Assembly (NCBI GenBank): GCA_029246415.1 | Contig: JAQWNF010000008.1 | Coordinates: forward strand, 1-64,000 | DNA from: Glaciecola sp. | GTDB lineage: Bacteria > Pseudomonadota > Gammaproteobacteria > Enterobacterales > Alteromonadaceae | Length of the DNA stretch: 64,000 nt | Direction of reading: 5' to 3' | Part shown: positions 1 through 8,271 of the stretch, in pieces | Layout: every line of letters begins with the position of its first letter | Position numbering within the stretch: position 1 is the stretch's first letter | Program-made: the position numbers and the translations under genes | Notes under the pieces: model-generated | Told to the model about the DNA's origin: nothing | Databases searched by the model: none | Seen by the model: the letters and a program-made list of their open reading frames with translations, nothing else

Positions 1-462
1 TACCAAGATCCCAAAGATACGATAGTGAGAGCGATACAACCAATCCGCTTTAGGTTGACTGAGTACCTGCCAGAGTTGTTGGTTGATTAAAAAGCTGACC
101 GTATATTGCCAATCATTTGCTTGCGGTATGTTCTGATTATCTGGGGCAACAGTAGCATAGATCACCTGCCCATCGATACTAACGATAAACTCATGATCAA
201 ATTTTAAATGGGCGGGGATAGCATCAAAGGCATCAGTAATACTGCGATGTTGTTCAAGCTCCAGTTCATCTTGGATCAATACCGCGACACTGTTTGCGGT
301 GCTTTGGGTTAACCGTTCAATGTGATCACGACTTTGTTGTTCTAACGCGACTATAATGAAGCTGATAATGCCGATAACCAATAAACCGGAGATAATGGCA
401 TATAAACGCGGAGCACGGCGCGGAGCTGTAAAGATATTGAAATAGTGTTGAGTGAAGTGCAT
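1..462 (-). CDS. Membrane-anchored sensor protein, N-terminal 154 residues (runs off the window)
   Basis: The gene starts at an ATG at 462 on the minus strand and stays open to base 1, so only the N-terminus is present. A hydrophobic segment at about residues 21-42 is a transmembrane helix. It is followed by a roughly 100-residue, probably periplasmic region rich in acidic residues, and the visible part ends at the apparent start of a second hydrophobic stretch (RIFGILV). One helix, an extracytoplasmic sensing domain, then a second helix is the usual layout of histidine kinases, chemoreceptors and GGDEF/EAL proteins, but the output domain lies outside the window. The overlapping 73-aa open frame at 326-547 is a shadow. 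Family cannot be named from what is visible. Confidence 0.6.
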   Translation of the reverse strand, partial: MHFTQHYFNIFTAPRRAPRLYAIISGLLVIGIISFIIVALEQQSRDHIERLTQSTANSVAVLIQDELELEQHRSITDAFDAIPAHLKFDHEFIVSIDGQVIYATVAPDNQNIPQANDWQYTVSFLINQQLWQVLSQPKADWLYRSHYRIFGILV

Positions 463-508
463 GTAACGATTCCATTCGTTGCCAATGTTTAATTTTAATG
501 AATTTAAA

Positions 509-523
509 TGGGGTCAGACCCCA
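509..523. repeat. REP-like palindrome remnant next to yacL
   Basis: A perfect GGGGTC/GACCCC palindrome (GGGGTC-A-GACCCC) sits in an AT-rich setting just past the yacL stop codon. This core is familiar from short repeats scattered in marine and other gammaproteobacterial genomes and linked to REP-associated tyrosine transposases. No transposase gene is nearby. Calling it a repeat rests on my memory of the motif and on the related sequence at 32437-32460, not on a genome-wide count. Confidence 0.4.
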
Positions 524-536
524 ATTTATGCGCAAT

Positions 537-899
537 TTATCCCACAAACGCTTCCCACGAATCTAACACACTGACGAAATCTGCTAAGCCACAACCAGAC
601 ACACAACCATCATCACTAATTTCAGTCCCCTCTGGCATTTCATCCGGGATGTCAGCCTCTAAGCTGTCAGCCGTAATTTCGATTTCATCGTGATTGAGTA
701 TCATTGTCAGCGTATTGCCTTTAATGGTGTGCTCTAAGATAGCCCCCTCTTGAAGTTGACTAATCAATGTCTGAAGCTCGGCAATCTTTGCAGTATCAGT
801 GCCAATTTCATCACAAAACCACTGCGTAAATAACTCAAATCCCATCTCAAATTCAGCTTGAGGCGTGCCTTCAATGTCCCACACAAATTGATAATTCAT
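537..899 (-). CDS. yacL: UPF0231 family protein YacL
   Basis: About 120 residues, the usual length for the family, starting MNYQF like the E. coli YacL N-terminus (MDYEF). It matches the family pattern throughout: an early W-D-I-G-x-P segment, a G-hydrophobic-E-L-F-x-x-W-F segment and an acidic C-terminal half ending near D-F-V-x-V. The ATG at 899 is preferred to the adjacent one at 902 because of family alignment and because GAGA lies 8 bases upstream. The protein is small, acidic and cytosolic. Its biochemical role is not established. It is followed at once by a repeat remnant and lies downstream of the YgjP-like gene on the same strand, with 14 bases between them, so the two may be co-transcribed. 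Confidence 0.88.
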   Translation of the reverse strand: MNYQFVWDIEGTPQAEFEMGFELFTQWFCDEIGTDTAKIAELQTLISQLQEGAILEHTIKGNTLTMILNHDEIEITADSLEADIPDEMPEGTEISDDGCVSGCGLADFVSVLDSWEAFVG

Positions 900-913
900 C
901 ATTTTCTCAATTA

Positions 914-1450
914 TTAACGCGTTAATTTGGGTCGGTGTGAAGCATGCGCATACACTTCCCCTTTTTGTTCTAGATGGGTTAAGTATACTCTAACATCGAA
1001 CTCTATCTGATGATAATCGGGTAACATATGTTGGCAAAGTTGGTAAAACGCTTTGTTATGGTCCTTTTCCTTAAGATGCGCTAGCTCATGTACCACGATC
1101 ATGTGTAAAAAAGCCTCAGGGGTATGCTTAAATAACGTACTGATACGAATTTCATTTTTACTTTTGAGTTTACCGCCCTGCACTCGAGACACAAAACTGT
1201 GCAACCCTAATGCGTTATTCACAACATGGATTTTTTTATCAAACACTACTTTGCTCAAAGGCGGAGATTTTCTTAAGTACTGGTTTTTAAGATTAAGCAC
1301 ATACTCACGCAACGCACTATCATTGGGGACATTGTTAATGGTAGGGTATTTTTGTAATAAGTAATCAGTCAGGCGATCTTGCTCTAGCAAGCGCGCAATT
1401 TGGTCTTGTAATTGGGCTGAGTATGCGGATAAATAATTGGATGTAGACAC
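914..1450 (-). CDS. YgjP-like zinc metallopeptidase domain protein (DUF45)
   Basis: The 178-residue protein carries the gluzincin motif HELAH at residues 121-125 with a further histidine at 131 (HELAHLKEKDH). That spacing is typical of the YgjP/DUF45 group related to M48 peptidases. The region before it (VxRVQGGKLKSKNEIRIS) resembles the strand that precedes the active site in this family. There is no signal peptide or membrane helix, so it should be cytosolic. The physiological substrate of the family is not settled. The gene shares strand and close spacing with yacL downstream. Confidence 0.85.
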   Translation of the reverse strand: MSTSNYLSAYSAQLQDQIARLLEQDRLTDYLLQKYPTINNVPNDSALREYVLNLKNQYLRKSPPLSKVVFDKKIHVVNNALGLHSFVSRVQGGKLKSKNEIRISTLFKHTPEAFLHMIVVHELAHLKEKDHNKAFYQLCQHMLPDYHQIEFDVRVYLTHLEQKGEVYAHASHRPKLTR

Positions 1451-1707
1451 GGTTCACGGCTGGTTTACTAACATATTAAGATTGTACCGTGAGTACGAAT
1501 GATTGTCTTTACTCATCTCTACCCCCGTCTATCAACACAACTTATCATCATTAATAAAATCTATAAACTTGGATGATTAGCTCAACTCCCCTACTATCTT
1601 TAATACAGTTTAATATTTTTAATATTAATCAATTTTTCTTTCCATCAGTAGTGTACCCACCACTACTTTATGCATTGCATAAGCTGTGTGAAATAAGGCT
1701 ATATTTT

Positions 1708-3513
1708 ATGACGGATCCCATCTTAAACGACCGCGAAATTACATTTATATTGTACGAATTTTTGAATACACAAAAGGTTCTGTCACGCGCAAGATACGCT
1801 GAACATTCTCGTGAAATATTTGATGCGACAATTGCTACGGCAAAGACCATCGCAGAAAAATACTTCCTAAACCATAACGCTAAAGGTGATGCCAACGAAC
1901 CGGTGTTTGATGGCAAAGCAGTCACATTAATTCCAGAAGTTAAAGTGGCATGGGATCATTTTAGTGAAGCGGGATTTTTTGCAGCCCACTATGATTTTGA
2001 CGATGGCGGCATGCAATTACCTGAGGTGGTCCTCAGAGCATCTATGGCGTATTTTAACGCGGCGAATATTGCCACCGCAGGCTATCCTTTTTTGACCTTG
2101 GGTGCAGCCAATCTCATTAGTACGTTTGCAAGTCAAGCTCACCGCGATACGTTTTTAGCACCAATGCAAGATGGTCGTTTTGCGGGAACGATGGCGTTGA
2201 CAGAGCCTGGCCAAGGCTCAGCACTTGCTGATATAAAGACCATCGCCAAACCTGCTGATGATGGCAGTTATCGTATATTTGGCAATAAAATGTATATTTC
2301 AGGAGGTGATCAAAACATCACTGATAATATTGTTCACATGGTACTGGCTAAAATCGAAGGTGCGCCAAGTGGTGCAAAGGGTATCTCGTTGTTTATCTGC
2401 CCGAAGTTTTTGGTTAATCCTGATGGCTCATTAGGTGAACGCAATGATGTCGCATTGGCGGGATTAATTCACAAAATGGGATATCGCGGCACAACGTCAA
2501 CCGTTCTTAATTTTGGCGAAAAAGACGGTGCGATTGGTTATCTAGTCGGTGAGCCCCATTGTGGTCTTAAATATATGTTTCAGATGATGAATGAGGCGCG
2601 TATTGGCGTAGGTATGGGAGCAGCAGTACTTGGTTACCAAGGTTTTAGAGCGTCACTAGACTATGCAAAAGAACGACCTCAAGGTCGAAAACCTTCGAAT
2701 AAATCTTCTGATTCGACTCAAGTCAAAATCATCGAACACGCAGATGTCAAACGTATGCTGCTAGCGCAAAAAGTGTATTCCGAAGGGGCGTTAGCGATGT
2801 GCCTGTATGCTAGTGAGCTATTCGAAGATAGCCATCATGCTGAAACCGAAGATGAACGTCAGTGTGCAGCGCAAATTCTCGATTTGATTATTCCTATTGT
2901 CAAAAGCTATCCCTCTAAGTATTGCGTCAAAGCCAACGATTTAGCGATCCAAGTGCTCGGTGGCGCAGGTTATACGCGTGAATATCCCGTTGAACAGTAT
3001 TTTAGGGATAACCGCCTCAACCCCATCCATGAAGGTACTGAAGGAATACAAGGCCTCGATTTACTGGGTAGAAAAGTCATGGCTAATCGGGGACAAAATT
3101 TTGCACAATTTATCGCATTGATCCAAGCAACATGCGCTCAAATTGAGGCTGGTAGTATCTGTCATCAGTATATTGCACCGATGCAACATGCATGTGAACT
3201 GCTGCATACTGTCACCATAAAGTTAACCCAAGCGTTAGCACAAGATCCGGATGTGGCTACGGCAAATGCGACTGTGTATTTGGATATGTTTGGGCAAGTG
3301 ACTGTTGCATGGATTTGGTTAAGACAAGCGGTGATAGCGCATAAGGCACTGACAACAAACACGTGTACCAAGGATGATAACGCTTATTATCAAGGTAAGT
3401 TACAGGCTGCTAAGTTTTGTTTTGATTGGGAGCTACCCCGTATCGAGGCGCAAGCTGAATTATTGCTGAGTCTAAATCGTGTGACGGTAGATATGCAAGA
3501 AGATTGGTTTTAA
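1708..3513 (+). CDS. Acyl-CoA dehydrogenase, DmdC-like long form (602 aa)
   Basis: FAD-dependent acyl-CoA dehydrogenase that oxidises an acyl-CoA to the 2-enoyl-CoA. The frame is open from 1573, but the ATG at 1708 (MTDPILNDREI) fits the family N-terminus better, and the upstream AT-rich stretch looks non-coding. At about 600 residues it belongs to the long ACAD group that includes DmdC (3-methylmercaptopropionyl-CoA dehydrogenase). It shows the TEPGQGSALAD FAD/substrate segment, MNEARIGVGMGAA, YAKERPQGR, QVLGGAGYTREYPVEQ and IHEGTEGIQ, with candidate catalytic glutamates at 442/445. The C-terminal 150 residues form the extra helical domain. It stands alone and ends in a strong bidirectional terminator. 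Whether the substrate is a sulfur compound or an ordinary fatty acyl-CoA cannot be told from sequence; no other dmd genes are nearby. Confidence 0.85.
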   Translation: MTDPILNDREITFILYEFLNTQKVLSRARYAEHSREIFDATIATAKTIAEKYFLNHNAKGDANEPVFDGKAVTLIPEVKVAWDHFSEAGFFAAHYDFDDGGMQLPEVVLRASMAYFNAANIATAGYPFLTLGAANLISTFASQAHRDTFLAPMQDGRFAGTMALTEPGQGSALADIKTIAKPADDGSYRIFGNKMYISGGDQNITDNIVHMVLAKIEGAPSGAKGISLFICPKFLVNPDGSLGERNDVALAGLIHKMGYRGTTSTVLNFGEKDGAIGYLVGEPHCGLKYMFQMMNEARIGVGMGAAVLGYQGFRASLDYAKERPQGRKPSNKSSDSTQVKIIEHADVKRMLLAQKVYSEGALAMCLYASELFEDSHHAETEDERQCAAQILDLIIPIVKSYPSKYCVKANDLAIQVLGGAGYTREYPVEQYFRDNRLNPIHEGTEGIQGLDLLGRKVMANRGQNFAQFIALIQATCAQIEAGSICHQYIAPMQHACELLHTVTIKLTQALAQDPDVATANATVYLDMFGQVTVAWIWLRQAVIAHKALTTNTCTKDDNAYYQGKLQAAKFCFDWELPRIEAQAELLLSLNRVTVDMQEDWF

Positions 3514-3533
3514 CTTTTTTGCCTAGGATAGAT

Positions 3534-3578
3534 AACAAAATCAGCTCAAAAATAATGTGTGCACGAGCTGATTTTGTT
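3534..3578. terminator. Bidirectional hairpin between convergent genes
   Basis: Perfect 14-bp arms (AACAAAATCAGCTC and its reverse complement) enclose a 17-base loop. The A-rich start of the left arm and T-rich end of the right arm would serve transcripts from both the acyl-CoA dehydrogenase (+) and the convergent sulfatase gene (-). Confidence 0.85.
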
Positions 3579-3600
3579 AGTATTTATTGCCTACCCGGTA

Positions 3601-5580
3601 TTAAGGAGTGACGATATTAAACCAGAACGGAAATTCTTCTAACATTTGCAATATCGATGTAAATGCAGTGATATCACCATCAAATTGAATCGCCCCACTT
3701 TTAACTAATTCAGGAAAACTTTTTACCTTCATTAACATCAAGTTCAAGTCACTCCGGTTCATGGTAACCGTCACATCAGCACTTTGTGACTGTATTCCTT
3801 GAATATTATTTAAATGTGCATTTTTAAGTTCAAGTAAAAATGTCTCATCTTTGTCAGGAAATCTAATATTGATCGTGAGCGTTTTACCCAGCGCTAACTC
3901 AGTGTTTAATCTGACGCCTAGAAAATCGAATATCAATTCAGAGCTCATAGCGACAATCATATCAGGTCCAGCCTTTGCGGTATTTATTTGCTCTGGAAGT
4001 CCATGTCTTAACTCGTGTGCACCGGCTAAATACGTATTGCGCCAACCTGCACTTTCTGCCTGATAGCCCAGTTGCTCAAAAATATTTGCTTGTAACAAAC
4101 GAGCAGGAACATTATCTGGTTGGGCAAATATCACGTTATTGAGTAACTCGCCAGCCCAGCGATACTCGCCCTTATCATGTGCTGCTTGGGCCATTGCGAT
4201 GACTTTATCTGAACCGCCCATTGCCGCGACATATTTAGGTGCAGAATCAGCTGGACTAAGCTTGTCGAGGTTGGCAGGATTCATATCAAAGAAACCCAAA
4301 TAACGATTTAATACCCCTCTAACGTTATGCGAGTATGACCCGTGATATCCCCTGTTGTACCACTCATGTGCTAGCACATCAGGCACGGCTAATTCATTAT
4401 GAATTTCGTTTATTGTGACTCCTTTATTAGCCAAGTTGAGGGTTTTATCGTGTAAAAAACCATACAGATCGCGTTGTTTCTCTAGCACTTGTATCAGGTA
4501 TTCATTGCCCCATCGTGGCCAGCTATGTGAGGCAAACATGACATCTGCATTTTTAGCATAACTATGGATCAATGCATTAATATATTTGCTCCAACCTTGA
4601 GCATCGCGCACAGCTGCACCGCGCAAGGTATATACATTATGCATAGTACCAATGACATTTTCTGCCGTCCAAAGGGCTTTAAACTGGGGGAAATACGTGT
4701 TCATTTCCGAGGGTGATTCGGTATCAGGTGTGTTTTGAAACACCATTTCTACCCCATCTATCGTAATCGTTTCCTCATCAGCCTCAACAATATGAGTTGG
4801 GGCAATCAGCCCAATCGCACCATTTGAAATGCCTTTACCTATAGCGGCATCCACTAAACCAAACTCAGATTTAGGTAATATACTCCCGTATTGATAAGTC
4901 GCTCGACGTGTCATTGCATTGCCTGCTAACACGTTTTCTTTTATTGCATGCTCCATAAAATCACGTGGTGCGAGTATTTTTACCTCACCACTATCAACCT
5001 GTGCTTGAGATACAATCCCTCTGATGCCACCGAAATGGTCGGCATGTGCATGACTATAGACCACGGCCCTGATAGGTAACTCACCAAGCTCTTGTGTGAC
5101 TAATGCGAACGCCGCTTTTGCGGTAGGAGGGGTTAGCAACGTATCAAAAATGATCCAGCCAGTATCACCTTTAATTAAGGTCATGTTAGCTAAGTCATAC
5201 CCTCTAACTTGGTATATTCGGTCACTAACTTGGTATAAACCGTACAACATATTTAGTCTTGCTTGACGCTCTAATGATGGGTTAATACTGTCATGGTAGT
5301 TTTCAGAGAGTAAAAATTTGTAATTACCCAGCTCCCACACTACGTTGCCGTTGTCATCCAGTATTTCGACTTTTTCAGGACGTTTAATCAAGCCTTTTTC
5401 AGCTAATGTAAAATCCCTTGTATCGGCAAATGGAAGTGCGTTGGTAACACTTTTCTGGTATTCCAATGTAGCTTGAGACGCTGGTTTTGAAGATAGCTCG
5501 TCTGCACTTATCTGAAATATAAAAAATACGCCGACAAAGCTAATTATTTTGATCAAATTCATCTTATTATTATTCCTCAT
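3601..5580 (-). CDS. Secreted alkyl sulfatase (SdsA/YjcS family, metallo-beta-lactamase fold)
   Basis: The 659-residue protein has a Sec signal peptide (hydrophobic core about residues 9-24, cut near ISA-D). The zinc motif HAHADH is at residues 177-182, followed by FGG. Further ligand candidates are the Glu in TAENVIGTMHN and the His in ASHSWPRWGN, the same order as in SdsA-type sulfatases. The C-terminal 120 residues form an SCP2-like domain. Length and architecture match linear primary alkyl sulfatases, which release sulfate from detergents or natural alkyl sulfates in the periplasm. The start at 5580 has GAGGAG nine bases upstream. The gene is monocistronic and lies between the terminator at 3534 and a pseudogene. 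Confidence 0.88.
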   Translation of the reverse strand: MRNNNKMNLIKIISFVGVFFIFQISADELSSKPASQATLEYQKSVTNALPFADTRDFTLAEKGLIKRPEKVEILDDNGNVVWELGNYKFLLSENYHDSINPSLERQARLNMLYGLYQVSDRIYQVRGYDLANMTLIKGDTGWIIFDTLLTPPTAKAAFALVTQELGELPIRAVVYSHAHADHFGGIRGIVSQAQVDSGEVKILAPRDFMEHAIKENVLAGNAMTRRATYQYGSILPKSEFGLVDAAIGKGISNGAIGLIAPTHIVEADEETITIDGVEMVFQNTPDTESPSEMNTYFPQFKALWTAENVIGTMHNVYTLRGAAVRDAQGWSKYINALIHSYAKNADVMFASHSWPRWGNEYLIQVLEKQRDLYGFLHDKTLNLANKGVTINEIHNELAVPDVLAHEWYNRGYHGSYSHNVRGVLNRYLGFFDMNPANLDKLSPADSAPKYVAAMGGSDKVIAMAQAAHDKGEYRWAGELLNNVIFAQPDNVPARLLQANIFEQLGYQAESAGWRNTYLAGAHELRHGLPEQINTAKAGPDMIVAMSSELIFDFLGVRLNTELALGKTLTINIRFPDKDETFLLELKNAHLNNIQGIQSQSADVTVTMNRSDLNLMLMKVKSFPELVKSGAIQFDGDITAFTSILQMLEEFPFWFNIVTP

Positions 5581-5730
5581 AAAATTTGCTCCTCTTAACT
5601 TTCACTCCCCTTTTACCAGGGCAAAGTTACTGCTAACACGTTCAATAGTGTGTCTAAATTTTAAAGAATGTAAACTTCTTTTTTATGATGATAAGATAAA
5701 GTTATGAAAAAATCATATTAGATAAATCTC

Positions 5731-5947
5731 ATGAATTTTGATTACATAATAATTGGTGCTGGCGCACTGCAATCACCTCAAATTCTGATGCTTGTAATGT
5801 AGTTTGCGGTAAAGAACGCCTTGGCCTTGTTTACCACCCTGTTGGTACCTGTAAAATGGGTCAAGACGAATTGGCTGTGGTAATACTAACGCACCTACTA
5901 TTGCCATTGCGGAGAAAATCGCTGACACAATAATAGCCGGTATTTAA
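5731..5947 (+). pseudogene. GMC oxidoreductase (choline-dehydrogenase-like) remnant
   Basis: Three fragments of one family appear in order within 217 bases. The first is MNFDYIIIGAG, the N-terminal FAD dinucleotide-binding motif. It is fused directly to ALQSPQILML, a segment that normally lies some 250 residues later, and is closed by a TAG. The second is VYHPVGTCKMG, from near the C-terminal active site. After a frameshift the third is NTNAPTIAIAEKIAD, the usual GMC C-terminus, ending in TAA at 5945-5947. A functional enzyme has about 530 residues, so at least two large internal deletions and a frameshift have occurred. The fragment borders the fructan locus on its left side. Not expressible as an enzyme. 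Confidence 0.85.
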
Positions 5948-6033
5948 GATTAACCAGCGAAACGTACTACAAATTCATGTTATCGAACTCAATTTGACTA
6001 ATTCATGTAAATTGAAGGAACTCAATTTACTGA

Positions 6034-6996
6034 TTATTCTTTAACAATAAATTTTAATGACTCAACTTCAGCTTCTGTTGGTAGTGCCGTCATTGCACCT
6101 ATTTTAGAACAAACAAGACCACTTACTTTTTCTGAAAATTCAACAAACTCGCGTAGTTGAGATGCATAAAAATCGGCTCCTTGAGGTTTATTTGACATTT
6201 TATAAAGTACAGCACCGATAAAAGCATCACCCGCTCCAGTAGTATCAACTGCATCAATTTCAAAAGCTGGAACTAAATATTGCTGCCCATTTTGCGACAC
6301 AAAGCAGCCGCTACTTCCTAATGTTACTAATACAATTTTAATACCTTTTTCATGTAAAATTTGGCAGCCATCCTCCATAGTCGACGATTGAGTCAGTAAT
6401 ACGAGTTCTTCATCGCTTACCTTAACAATGTCAGCCAGTTGTAAATACTCATCACATTTCTGCCTAAATAGCGCTTCATTTCCACGCCACAGATCAACTC
6501 GATAATTAGGATCGAAAGAAATGATGTTGCCATTTTCTTTAGCAGCCAGTGCTATTTTACGATAACTTAAGGCCAGTTCTCCTCCCATCAATGCGGTGGC
6601 AGATCCTAAATGTAAGATGGCATTCTCGAGCAAAACATTAATAGTGTCGTTACTTAAATTCAGAAGCTCATCAGCACCTCGATTAAACGCAAACTCACGC
6701 TCCCCGTCATCTGCCAAAGAAACAAAAGCTAATGTGGTTGGTGTGTTAGCCGTTTCTACGAAATCAATATTTACCTGATAATGCGCAACTTCATTTTTCA
6801 AATAAGTACCGAATAAGTCATTACCTACTGCGGCAACGATCAGAGGCTCTCCTCCTAATTTACCAATGCACGCAGCAACATTAGCCGGTGCACCACCCGT
6901 TTTTTTGATAAAATTAACCCCATTTTCAATACCTGTATTCGTATCCAAACATACAAAATCAATCAGCATTTCACCTACACATACAACCTTTTTCAT
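6034..6996 (-). CDS. Fructokinase, PfkB family
   Basis: ATP-dependent sugar kinase, 320 residues. The N-terminus reads CVGEMLIDFV, followed by a GGAPANVAACIGKLGG segment (PfkB signature 1). The C-terminal signature is DTTGAGDAFIGAV, with the catalytic base Asp257. Together these fit bacterial fructokinases of the ScrK/ribokinase branch, converting fructose to fructose 6-phosphate in the cytosol. AGGA precedes the ATG. An 18-bp copy of the locus operator lies 63-80 bases upstream, between this gene and the divergent lacI-type gene. In this setting its job is to trap fructose released from fructan or sucrose. Confidence 0.9.
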   Translation of the reverse strand: MKKVVCVGEMLIDFVCLDTNTGIENGVNFIKKTGGAPANVAACIGKLGGEPLIVAAVGNDLFGTYLKNEVAHYQVNIDFVETANTPTTLAFVSLADDGEREFAFNRGADELLNLSNDTINVLLENAILHLGSATALMGGELALSYRKIALAAKENGNIISFDPNYRVDLWRGNEALFRQKCDEYLQLADIVKVSDEELVLLTQSSTMEDGCQILHEKGIKIVLVTLGSSGCFVSQNGQQYLVPAFEIDAVDTTGAGDAFIGAVLYKMSNKPQGADFYASQLREFVEFSEKVSGLVCSKIGAMTALPTEAEVESLKFIVKE

Positions 6997-7058
6997 TATA
7001 ACTATCCTGTAAAAAATTATCTTTCAACATACAACACAAAGTAACAGAATGAAGACAA

Positions 7059-7076
7059 AAAGACAACGTTGTTTAA
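7059..7076. promoter_or_regulatory. Predicted LacI-family operator upstream of fructokinase
   Basis: Reads (minus strand) TTAAACAACGTTGTCTTT, identical over 18 bases to the sites at 18281-18298 and 26384-26401. The centre ACAACGTTGT is a perfect palindrome with the CG step typical of LacI/PurR-family operators. It lies in the intergenic region shared with the regulator gene. Its orientation relative to the gene is opposite to that at the other two sites, and no clear -10 abuts it. Confidence 0.82.
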
Positions 7077-7144
7077 ATGATTTATGTGTTTGAACATGAA
7101 GTGAATTTTCACCTGCATTGCGCGTAACTAAACATCTGATACCG

Positions 7145-7159
7145 TTGTTTATCAAACAA
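7145..7159. promoter_or_regulatory. Inverted repeat in the fructokinase/lacI intergenic region, possible auxiliary operator
   Basis: TTGTTT-ATC-AAACAA is a perfect inverted repeat using the same half-site letters (AAACAA) as the main operator but in the opposite arrangement and with a three-base spacer. It could be a second regulator contact or chance in AT-rich DNA. Confidence 0.25.
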
Positions 7160-7278
7160 TAGTTTGTAATTAATGGTGACACCTTTTTTATATGGTAGTA
7201 TAAGATTATAATCAATATACACTTAATATTTGATTATTTACCCCATTATGAGTGTTATATGCATCTACGAGAATATCA

Positions 7279-8271
7279 ATGGTAACAATCAAGCAAGTCG
7301 CAACGCATGCTGGCGTATCCTTTAAGACTGTATCGCGAGTCGTTAATAACGACCCTACTGTAAAAAAAATTAATCGCGATAAAGTGGTTAACTCCATTAA
7401 AGAATTAGGATATCGCCCGAATCGAGCTGCAAGCATTACTCGACGAAAAAAGTCTGGAATTATTGGTTTTATTGCAGATGATTTATTAAAGGTACCTTAC
7501 ACCTTTGATCTTATAAGGGGGGCACAGAAAGTAGCTTGGGAACAAAACAAAGAACTAATGGTACTGAATGTCACTGAAGATCGTTACAGCGCTGAGTTAG
7601 CTGCCCAACACCTGATGGAGCACAGAGTAGAAGGTATCATCTATGCAGCAATGTATCACCATGAAGTTATTTTACCTGAAATATTACTTGAGTGTCCTAC
7701 CGTACTCGCTAATTGCTACTGTCAAAATACGCAATATCCAAGCATTGTTCCTGATGAGGTTAAAGCTGGCGAAACCGTGGCACTCGCATTGCTCGACGCC
7801 GGATATCGCAAAATCGCATTTCTCAACCTGAATGAACAAATCATCGCAGCACAAGATAGAAAGCAAGGCATAATTAATGCATTTATCCTTCGTGGCGTTC
7901 CATTGGAAAATTTGCATATTGAATCTGTTTTCCATGGGTCACCAGATAAAGAAGTTTCCAACTCACGAGAGGCGACCGCCAGAATTGCGCGTGAATTCAA
8001 ACCCGACGCCATTATTTGTGGACAAGATCCGATTGCAGTAGAAGCTTACTTTGTATTGCAGTCCATGGGAATCCAAGTGGGTAGAGATATGGGCATCGCA
8101 AGCTTTGATGATTGGGATACTATCCCAGCCTTACTACAACCCGCTTTATCTACAATGGCACTGCCACACTTTGATATGGGTAAATGGGCAATGGAATATC
8201 TGCTAGAGGAAAGGCAAGATATAGTGCACGAAAAACTTCCCTTCACCTTAGTTAAAAGAGGCTCTTATTGA
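7279..8271 (+). CDS. LacI-family transcriptional regulator of the fructan locus
   Basis: The 330-residue DNA-binding regulator has an N-terminal helix-turn-helix (VTIKQVATHAGVSFKTVSRV), a hinge region (YRPNRAA) and a periplasmic-binding-protein-like sugar domain beginning IIGFIADD. It ends with an AVEAYFVLQSMGIQVGRD/FDDWD segment typical of the family. The frame is open from 7252, but the ATG at 7279 gives the normal MVTIKQVA start. It is divergent from the fructokinase and convergent with the symporter gene, whose stop codon overlaps its own end (8265-8271). By position and by the palindromic sites upstream of four locus genes, it is the likely local repressor, with a fructan-derived sugar as inducer. 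Both are inferred. Confidence 0.88.
   Translation: MVTIKQVATHAGVSFKTVSRVVNNDPTVKKINRDKVVNSIKELGYRPNRAASITRRKKSGIIGFIADDLLKVPYTFDLIRGAQKVAWEQNKELMVLNVTEDRYSAELAAQHLMEHRVEGIIYAAMYHHEVILPEILLECPTVLANCYCQNTQYPSIVPDEVKAGETVALALLDAGYRKIAFLNLNEQIIAAQDRKQGIINAFILRGVPLENLHIESVFHGSPDKEVSNSREATARIAREFKPDAIICGQDPIAVEAYFVLQSMGIQVGRDMGIASFDDWDTIPALLQPALSTMALPHFDMGKWAMEYLLEERQDIVHEKLPFTLVKRGSY

Noticed and set aside
326-547. 73-aa open frame on the minus strand
   Set aside because: It is a shadow of the membrane sensor gene in another frame; the sensor frame (462 to 1) gives a sensible membrane protein and this one does not.
1573-1707. N-terminal extension of the acyl-CoA dehydrogenase frame
   Set aside because: The translated extension is hydrophobic and unlike the family; the ATG at 1708 starts at the expected place.
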